Source: Actinomadura sp. KC06 (lineage in GTDB: Bacteria > Actinomycetota > Actinomycetes > Streptosporangiales > Streptosporangiaceae). Taken from it: DNA of 64,000 bases. Position 1 is the stretch's first letter. Every line of letters begins with the position of its first letter. Shown here piece by piece: positions 59,701 through 64,000 of the stretch. Both the position numbers and the translations under genes were made by a program. The stretch spans positions 62,001 to 126,000 of the forward strand of contig NZ_SMKT01000002.1 of NCBI RefSeq assembly GCF_004348735.1, in the 5' to 3' direction. The notes under the pieces are model-generated. The model was not told the origin of the DNA and did no database searches. It saw nothing but the letters and a program-made list of their open reading frames with translations.

Positions 59701-61108
59701 CGGCCTCACCGTCCCGGACGGCCCGTTCGACGTCCTCTTCCGTCGGCCCGTCCGGACGCAGGTAGAGCGTGGCGTACGCCCTCAGTTCCAGGACCTCCTC
59801 CGGGGGCACGGCGCCGCGCTCGGCGGAGATCATGTCCAGGTTGGCGAGAGCGCGCTCGGCGTCCTCGGGACGCGGCCCGGAGTCCGGCGCGGAACCGAAC
59901 TCGGCCATCCTCCGGTGGACGTCGTAGTCGTACGTGCCGAGGCTCTGCAGCAGTCCGGACGGCATGGGTTCGACGACGAGCACGCGGGCGAGGTTGAACC
60001 TGCAGACGTCCGCGAGGTCGGCGTCGATGCCGGGTGAGGCCGCGAGCGCATCGAGTTCGGCGAGCGCCGCCGCGCGGTCGCCGGCATCGCCGCCGAAGGC
60101 CAGGAACCTCAAGGCCAGCGTCATCCCGAGCTGGAACCATGCCTGGGCGCGGAACGGATGCTCGGGGTGCAGCGCGTCCCGGGCGCAGGTCAGAAGGCGG
60201 ATCACCTCGTCCGCGCGGTCCCGCGTCTCCTCGGCGGCGCCCGTGCCCCACTCGACGTCGGCTCCGACCCAGGACGAGAGCGCCAGGCCCAGCACCGCCG
60301 TCAGCTCGTCGGGGGACGGCTCCGGGATCGGCGGCATCGCCAGCGCCCGCCGCAGGCAGCCGACCGCGTCCGCCAGCTCGGCGCGGGGATCCGCCGTCCC
60401 CTGCACGGCGCGCCGCAGACGGCCCCAGCCGAGCAGGTAGAGGACGAAGGCCCGATCGGTCTCGGCGTCGTCCGGCAGGACCGCGAGGGCGCGCTCCGCG
60501 TACCCGATCGCGGCGGTGTAGCCGGCGGCGTCCATCGTCTCGTCGGCCTTGTCGACCATCAGCTCGGCGAGCCGCTGGACGTTCACCAGCACGTCGCGTC
60601 TCCTGGTGAGGAACAACGCGTCGAGCGCCGTCCGGTACCAGCGGATCGCCTGGTCGCGGTCGTCTTCGGCGTCGAAGACGTCGTAGCGGTCCGCGAGCGC
60701 GTCGGCGAGGTCGGCCGCCGCGAGCGGGTCCGGTTCCGGGCCCTCGGTCGCGGCGGCCAGCAGGTCGATGGCCGCGTGGAGATCGTCCTCGTCGCGCCGG
60801 TGCAGGCGGAACCGGGTGTGGAGCATGTCGCCGCAGGACGCGGCGATCGTCCGCCGGTCCTCCCCGGACGCGTTCGCCAGCGCGTCGCGCATGGTCTCGA
60901 TCGCTTCGTCCAGGTCGTCCAGCGCCTTCATGGCGTCGTCGTCGCCGGTCGCGGCGTCCAGGGCGCGCCAGAACCGCAGGAAGAGCGCTTCGCCGAGATC
61001 CTCCAGGGCGGACGCCTCGCGCAGCAGCTCGATCGCCTCGTCCAGGACGTCCACGTCCCCGTCGAGGGCCTGGAGGAAGAGCTGCCTGCCGTCAGGGGCG
61101 CCGGTCAT
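56702..61108 (-). CDS. TPR-CHAT caspase-like protease
   Basis: This 1468-residue protein has a long Ala/Leu/Asp/Glu-rich helical N-terminal part (about 1-1080) of degenerate TPR-like helix pairs (AIDLLAAATEGPEPDPLAAA, AIGYAERALAVLPDDAETDR). A C-terminal CHAT domain follows (about 1110-1468). The catalytic dyad is visible as HLGCHAHP (H1316) and VVLAACGSD (C1362), followed by LAAAFLAAGASGAVGARWPV. CHAT proteases act in conflict and cell-death systems and cleave a partner when TPR arms are engaged. It overlaps the RES gene by 17 bases, implying joint expression with the toxin module. No Cas gene is nearby, so it is not a Craspase. Confidence 0.87.
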   Translation of the reverse strand: MTGAPDGRQLFLQALDGDVDVLDEAIELLREASALEDLGEALFLRFWRALDAATGDDDAMKALDDLDEAIETMRDALANASGEDRRTIAASCGDMLHTRFRLHRRDEDDLHAAIDLLAAATEGPEPDPLAAADLADALADRYDVFDAEDDRDQAIRWYRTALDALFLTRRRDVLVNVQRLAELMVDKADETMDAAGYTAAIGYAERALAVLPDDAETDRAFVLYLLGWGRLRRAVQGTADPRAELADAVGCLRRALAMPPIPEPSPDELTAVLGLALSSWVGADVEWGTGAAEETRDRADEVIRLLTCARDALHPEHPFRAQAWFQLGMTLALRFLAFGGDAGDRAAALAELDALAASPGIDADLADVCRFNLARVLVVEPMPSGLLQSLGTYDYDVHRRMAEFGSAPDSGPRPEDAERALANLDMISAERGAVPPEEVLELRAYATLYLRPDGPTEEDVERAVRDGEAAFRQSGQDDPDRGMRLGLLAQWLSYRADRSGRPDDEERVVETLARAAEELDPDHRFRPALLGMLGESLGGSWADEPGSAERRDAVVALLERVLRQMPDGHPSRAQTLTHLGRVLMGHAKFDHSPERFERVRGLLREAVDRPAAGPENEAVNHYLLARVDQVEAYLGGDTRRLDGVADRLKHAAALVPEGHWLRITILNALSSLYGQRHDAEGGLEFLDAADHYAELVVRAGRESGDTSSDEVLMSERHLAISPVFRNPRQVTREVLDQAIERLEALSARTDVAADLAFARFFRARVGSGGMLNPQGLGGDTGETAAVAEMLAASLKGTGTDNTGYPLQLALAGNLKVGAGYSTRDLRTLDEGLGVVSDAYGLVQALPPGRRWEPAFAGVLGMLGMGLILRHELTGERADLSNGIDRLEAARGAMTGVALAFAPVETLGNLARAYHQRNDRSLKDRRRAVRLGLEALGERAAAVLLQAGPQRAFEMAFSVAAEAVEVARWALGEGLADAAVEALERGRATVLHAATTDSGVPEMLRRAGLADLAEEWEDAPHTATEPAPWNLRPGAGETPDVAEVLARLPESREPSDLRHRVLTAIEGTEVERSLLAPPSVSDIAGALKAAGADALVYLLARDRHGPGTAVVVDAAGAVREVPLPRLIAGPNSRVDAFATAQRDLVQAGPADEKRIRRRWTHALGDLCDWAWEAAMEEVLAAVPGGRPARVVLVPVGGLGQVPWHAARRRVADGRWRYACQDAVISYAASARQFADACTRGRLPPRDAPALVRVGGSALYWASKEIEEIHRRQYPHGVLLGGRRRGGPRSPDATKDNVSGLLPRRGSGGASLLHLGCHAHPAPRPVDAALALLRGEELSMSEVLERARARPPGSPGGLVVLAACGSDLTATDHDEALTLAAAFLAAGASGAVGARWPVDDVPTALLMAMFHHYLNSGYDDPARALRAAQLWMLDPARRLPAEADPKLADETALADLAAPAAWAAFTCQGR

Positions 61109-61760
61109 GGCGGGGCCTGGTGACGCGGGCGCGGTAGGCGGCGAGCTGCTCGTTGATCCAGGCGGCTCCTTCGAGATCGTCCAGGTCCTGTCCCGAGGCG
61201 GGGTCGGCGACGAGGCAGCCGTCCGGGCAGCGGTCCCGGAACAGCACGAGCGCGGGCCTGCTTCCCTCGCGCTTGGACGGCCAGATCAGCCCCTGCGCCT
61301 CCGGGACCTGCTCGCGGATCCAGCCCGCCCAGCGCCGGGTGGCGTGGTACTCCCCGGATTCGGCCTGGACGAGCCAGGTGTCCTGCGCGACGGCCGCGAG
61401 CGCCTCGCCGGAGCACAGGTCGACAAGGTTCAGCGCGTCGGTCGTCTCGACGACGCTGGCCCGGCGGCCGTGGACGCGGGCGCGCCGGATGGTCCGGAAG
61501 CCCTTGTCGTTGAACGGGACGTCCCGCAGCAGCGTCTCGGCCAGCGCGGTCCCGGCCTCCAGGCCCGCGTAGTACGCCGGGTACGGGGCGCGGTCGGTGC
61601 CGTCGAAGCGCCCGCCGCCGAAGTTGTCGTCGGACGGCCTCGGGTTCACCGACGTCGGGTCGTGCCTGCGGTCGTGCACCCGCCACAGCCGCTCGCCGGC
61701 CTTCAGCAGGTGCATGTGGGGGGACGGGCGGAAGAGCCGCGGGGGTTCGGCGTTCGGCAT
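61092..61760 (-). CDS. RES-domain NAD-degrading toxin candidate
   Basis: This 222-residue RES-family protein has conserved positions R27 in LWRVHD, R51 in GGGRFDG, tyrosines in PYPAYYAGLEAG, E75 in TALAETLL and S162 in GLIWPSKREGSRP. This is the Arg-Glu-Ser set that gives the family its name. Characterised RES toxins (for example MbcT) phosphorolyse or hydrolyse NAD+. ATG 61760 is preceded by GGGAG, one base after the stop of the MbcA/ParS-like gene. The order antitoxin then toxin is standard. It is then linked by a 17-base overlap to the CHAT protease gene, which is unusual for a simple toxin-antitoxin pair. Confidence 0.82.
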   Translation of the reverse strand: MPNAEPPRLFRPSPHMHLLKAGERLWRVHDRRHDPTSVNPRPSDDNFGGGRFDGTDRAPYPAYYAGLEAGTALAETLLRDVPFNDKGFRTIRRARVHGRRASVVETTDALNLVDLCSGEALAAVAQDTWLVQAESGEYHATRRWAGWIREQVPEAQGLIWPSKREGSRPALVLFRDRCPDGCLVADPASGQDLDDLEGAAWINEQLAAYRARVTRPRHDRRP

Positions 61761-61761
61761 C

Positions 61762-62439
61762 TCACGCTCCCCCGGTCTCGGCGCGGGCGGCGGCGATCAG
61801 CTCGTCGTCGGGCAGGCTCCCGATGAGCCGGGCGGGGGCGTCGCCGAGCCTGCCGTTGCCGCCCAGCCACCAGTCGGCCGCGCCGTACGGGTCGTCGGCC
61901 GCCGCCAGGATCCGGTTGATCTCCAGGACGATCCGCAGCGGGCCGCCGCCGGCCGCGAACTGGAAGGCGGGCCAGCGGCCGTCGCCGTCGGCGCGGTCGA
62001 GGCGGATCAGGCCGGGGTCGCCGGGATCCACGCCGCGGGCGCGCAGCTGGTCGGCGTCCAGTGCGGGCGCGTCCAGCAGCCACGACTCGGCCTCACGCTC
62101 GACCTCCGCGGACGTCGGCCCCGGAGCGCGGCCGAGGCGGACCTGCAGCGGGCCGGTCAGGCTGAACCAGGCGGACAGCTCCACGGCCCGGCGGGCGGCG
62201 TCGGGCGCGAACCGCTCCTCCCGCGCGCGCAGCGCCACGAGGAACGGGTGGTCGCGGGGCAGGCGGGCGCGGAGCAGGTCGGCGATGTCCTCGGCGAGCT
62301 CCTCCGACGCCACCCGGTCGCCCTCCCGGGTGAACGCGTCGACGAGCGCCTGCACCTCGTCGAACTCGCCGGGCGACAGCCGTTCGCGGACGTCGTCCCA
62401 CTGCTCGGCCAGCGCCGTCAGCGCGTGGCGTAGTCCCAT
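61762..62439 (-). CDS. Candidate antitoxin with MbcA/ParS-like toxin-binding C-terminus
   Basis: This 225-residue protein has a C-terminal region (about 145-225) reading RWPAFQFAAGGG, IVLEINRILAAADDPYGAAD, WWLGGNGRLGDAPARLIGSL. It fits the Xre/MbcA/ParS toxin-binding fold normally paired with RES toxins (W-x-x-x-x-x-x-LG-x-x-P). The N-terminal two thirds (MGLRHALTALAEQWDDVRER, LSPGEFDEVQALVDAF, RARLPRDHPFLVALRAREER) are helical and do not resemble an Xre DNA-binding domain. ATG 62439 has AAGGAG 5 bases upstream. It lies 25 bases after the Hsp70 gene and one base before the RES gene. Antitoxin function is inferred from fold and position. Confidence 0.62.
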   Translation of the reverse strand: MGLRHALTALAEQWDDVRERLSPGEFDEVQALVDAFTREGDRVASEELAEDIADLLRARLPRDHPFLVALRAREERFAPDAARRAVELSAWFSLTGPLQVRLGRAPGPTSAEVEREAESWLLDAPALDADQLRARGVDPGDPGLIRLDRADGDGRWPAFQFAAGGGPLRIVLEINRILAAADDPYGAADWWLGGNGRLGDAPARLIGSLPDDELIAAARAETGGA

Positions 62440-62464
62440 CGTTCTCCTTCGGGCCTTCAGGCGG

Positions 62465-64000
62465 TCACGAGGTGGTGTCGTGGCGGGCCACGGCGGCTTT
62501 GGCGTCGGCCACGGCGGCCTTGTCCATGCCGCCGATCTGCAGGTCGAAGCGGACCTCACGGCCCGACCGCGGCTCCACGGCGTGCACCGAGAGCCGTCCC
62601 GTCTCGCTCATGTGGAAGGTGATCTCGATCGGCGTCTTGCGCGGCAGCCTGGGCGGGAGGCCGCGCAGCATGCCGCGCCCGATCATCGTGTTGTCGGCGA
62701 GCTCCTCCGTGCCGTCCGGCCGCGTCTGCTCCCACACCTCCACCTCCAGCATCGGCTGGTTGTCGAGGACCGTCCCGAACACGACCGGGCCGGAGTCGGC
62801 GGGCAGCGGGGTGTCGGCGGGCAGCAGGTGGACGACGAAGAACCGGGCCCGCATCGGGTCGGTGGCCGCGAGCGGGTCGTGCTCGTCGATGACCTTCACC
62901 CCGAAGCCGCGCGGCACGACCGTGGTCACGTTCCGGGACCGCATCGACTCCGCCTGCTCGGCGCTGATGCCGAGCCGGTCGGCGACCCGCTCGTCCCGGC
63001 CGTCCGGGCCGTCGCGGCCGTCCGGGCCGTCGTCTTCCTGCTGGACCTGCTTGATCAGGGCGAACAGCGCGGCGCCCTGGGCGACGGCGAGGTCGGGTTC
63101 GTGGCGTCTGGGCATGCCGTCCGCGGGGCCGTCCTTGGCCAGCAGGCCCTCCAGCCGGGACGCGACCGCCGGCATCCGCGTCATGCCGCCGACCAGGACC
63201 ACCTCGTCGAAGCCGGCCACGCCCTGCCGCCGCGCGCGGTCGATCGTGTCCTCGGTGATCTTCAGGGTGCGCTGCAGCAGGTCGGCGGTCAGCTCCTCCA
63301 GCCGCTCCCTGGTCAGCTCCACCTGCACGGTCGCGCCCGCGAAGCGCAGGTTCCGGCGCCGGGACCGGGCGCTGCTCAGCTCCTTCTTGAGCTGCTCCGC
63401 CATGATCCACAGCTCCTGCATGAACTGCTCGTCGGCGGTGGGGTCGAGCCGTGGGTGCCGCGCGGTGAACTCCTCCAGCAGGAACGCCCGGATCCTGGCG
63501 TCCCAGTCGGCGCCGCCGAGGTCACGGTCGCCGCCCGTGCAGACCACGTTGACGTCGTCGCCGTCCACGCGGATCACCGTCGTGTCGAACGTGCCGCCGC
63601 CGAGGTCGTAGACGAGCAGGTGGCGCGGGCTTCCGGCGGGGTGCCCGTGCTGGTGCGAGAGCGCCGCGGCGACCGGCTCGGCGAGGACGTCCAGGACGTC
63701 CAGCCCGGCGATCTCGCCCGCCCGGCGGGTCGCCTCCCGCTCCGCGACCCCGAAGTACGCGGGCACTGTGATCACCACGTCCCGGACGGGGCGGCCGAGC
63801 CGGCGCTCCGCCGCGGCGGCCAGCTCCTTGAGGATCAGCGCGGAGATCGTCTCCGGCGTGTACCGGGTGCCGTGGAAGTGGAAGTCGACGTCCTTGCGGC
63901 CCATCCGGCGCTTGACGTGCCGGACGGCCAGCTCCGGGGCGAGCAGCGCGGCGTTGGCGGCGGCGCTGCCGATCACGACCGAGTCGCGCCGCTCGAAGTA
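62465..64000 (-). CDS. Hsp70/DnaK-family protein (5' end beyond window)
   Basis: This is the C-terminal 511 residues of an Hsp70-like protein; the N-terminus lies past the right edge. The actin-like ATPase is clear: VVITVPAYFGVAEREATRRA, the phosphate-2 motif VYDLGGGTFDTTVI, GGDRDLGGADWD and VVLVGGMTRMPAV. The substrate-binding beta domain is short (about the last 150 residues; TPIEITFHMSETGRLSVHAV) and the protein ends right after it, lacking the long helical lid of DnaK. An insertion with DGPDGRDGPDGRDE precedes that domain. It heads, or lies within, the antitoxin-RES-CHAT operon. It is not the housekeeping dnaK, because no grpE or dnaJ is adjacent. Confidence 0.88.
   Translation of the reverse strand, partial: YFERRDSVVIGSAAANAALLAPELAVRHVKRRMGRKDVDFHFHGTRYTPETISALILKELAAAAERRLGRPVRDVVITVPAYFGVAEREATRRAGEIAGLDVLDVLAEPVAAALSHQHGHPAGSPRHLLVYDLGGGTFDTTVIRVDGDDVNVVCTGGDRDLGGADWDARIRAFLLEEFTARHPRLDPTADEQFMQELWIMAEQLKKELSSARSRRRNLRFAGATVQVELTRERLEELTADLLQRTLKITEDTIDRARRQGVAGFDEVVLVGGMTRMPAVASRLEGLLAKDGPADGMPRRHEPDLAVAQGAALFALIKQVQQEDDGPDGRDGPDGRDERVADRLGISAEQAESMRSRNVTTVVPRGFGVKVIDEHDPLAATDPMRARFFVVHLLPADTPLPADSGPVVFGTVLDNQPMLEVEVWEQTRPDGTEELADNTMIGRGMLRGLPPRLPRKTPIEITFHMSETGRLSVHAVEPRSGREVRFDLQIGGMDKAAVADAKAAVARHDTTS

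Noticed and set aside
56702-61108. CHAT protein as a CRISPR Craspase component
   Set aside because: No Cas7-11 or other cas gene and no repeat array is present. The neighbours are RES, antitoxin-like and Hsp70 genes.
62990-63035. Short GC-rich direct repeat as a regulatory element
   Set aside because: It lies inside the Hsp70 coding frame and simply encodes the GPDGRDGPDGRD linker.
1-64000. CRISPR array, tRNA/rRNA genes, prophage or insertion sequence
   Set aside because: No regularly spaced direct repeats, tRNA-like cloverleaf, integrase, transposase or phage structural genes could be found.

Overview
The window is a GC-rich actinobacterial chromosome segment. Support for this comes from the strong G/C third-position bias, frequent GTG starts, dense ATGA or GTGA start/stop overlaps, Tat-type lipoproteins, SpoIIE/PAS phosphatases and nSTAND/WD40, CHAT and RES genes. 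It resembles Streptosporangiales or Actinomadura-like genomes, but no rRNA, tRNA or housekeeping marker is present to prove that. I found no phage, insertion sequence or CRISPR array. Two genes run off the ends: an amidohydrolase at the left and an Hsp70-family gene at the right.

Region 1 (1-15.5 kb) handles amino-acid derivatives. An IclR regulator leads a plus-strand operon: D-threonine aldolase/D-serine dehydratase-like enzyme, aspartoacylase-like deacylase, metallo-beta-lactamase-fold hydrolase, SDR and L-threonine aldolase. It lies divergent to an N-acyl-D-amino-acid deacylase. A facing minus-strand operon encodes a spermidine/putrescine-type ABC importer, an SDR, a ketopantoate-reductase-like enzyme and an M19 dipeptidase. 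It is divergent from a gamma-glutamyltransferase gene that is followed by a GntR/FCD regulator. Together they suggest import and stepwise dismantling of gamma-glutamyl, dipeptidyl or D-configured amino-acid conjugates.

Region 2 (15.7-23.6 kb) is regulatory and mixed: a helicase-associated/WYL-like protein, a PAS-GAF-SpoIIE phosphatase, a small membrane protein translationally coupled to an FAD monooxygenase, and a STAND ATPase.

Region 3 (23.6-49.4 kb) is a large catabolic regulon. A nine-gene minus-strand operon runs from an HpaB-type hydroxylase through an acyl-CoA dehydrogenase, a homogentisate-dioxygenase-like cupin, an alpha/beta hydrolase, a second dehydrogenase, thiolase, SDR and a third dehydrogenase to a PaaG-like isomerase/hydratase. 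Around it are two near-identical TetR regulators, an HMG-CoA-lyase-like gene, a CoA transferase with a CoA ligase, another enoyl-CoA hydratase, two amidohydrolases (one like gamma-resorcylate decarboxylase), a five-gene dipeptide-type ABC importer and a sulfatase. An AT-rich motif, roughly TGAKRCTAAWTTCAGTTTCAG, sits inside the predicted promoter of every transcription unit. This ties the units into one probable TetR regulon for an aromatic, possibly sulfated or conjugated, substrate.

Region 4 (49.5-64 kb) carries a small unknown protein, an AhpD-like protein, two coupled exported proteins that share a domain (one with an OmpA domain), a 14-repeat WD40 nSTAND protein, and an exported cyclophilin. 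It ends in a minus-strand operon of Hsp70, an MbcA/ParS-like antitoxin candidate, a RES NADase-like toxin and a TPR-CHAT protease. That last operon looks like a biological-conflict module and is the best candidate for an undescribed system.
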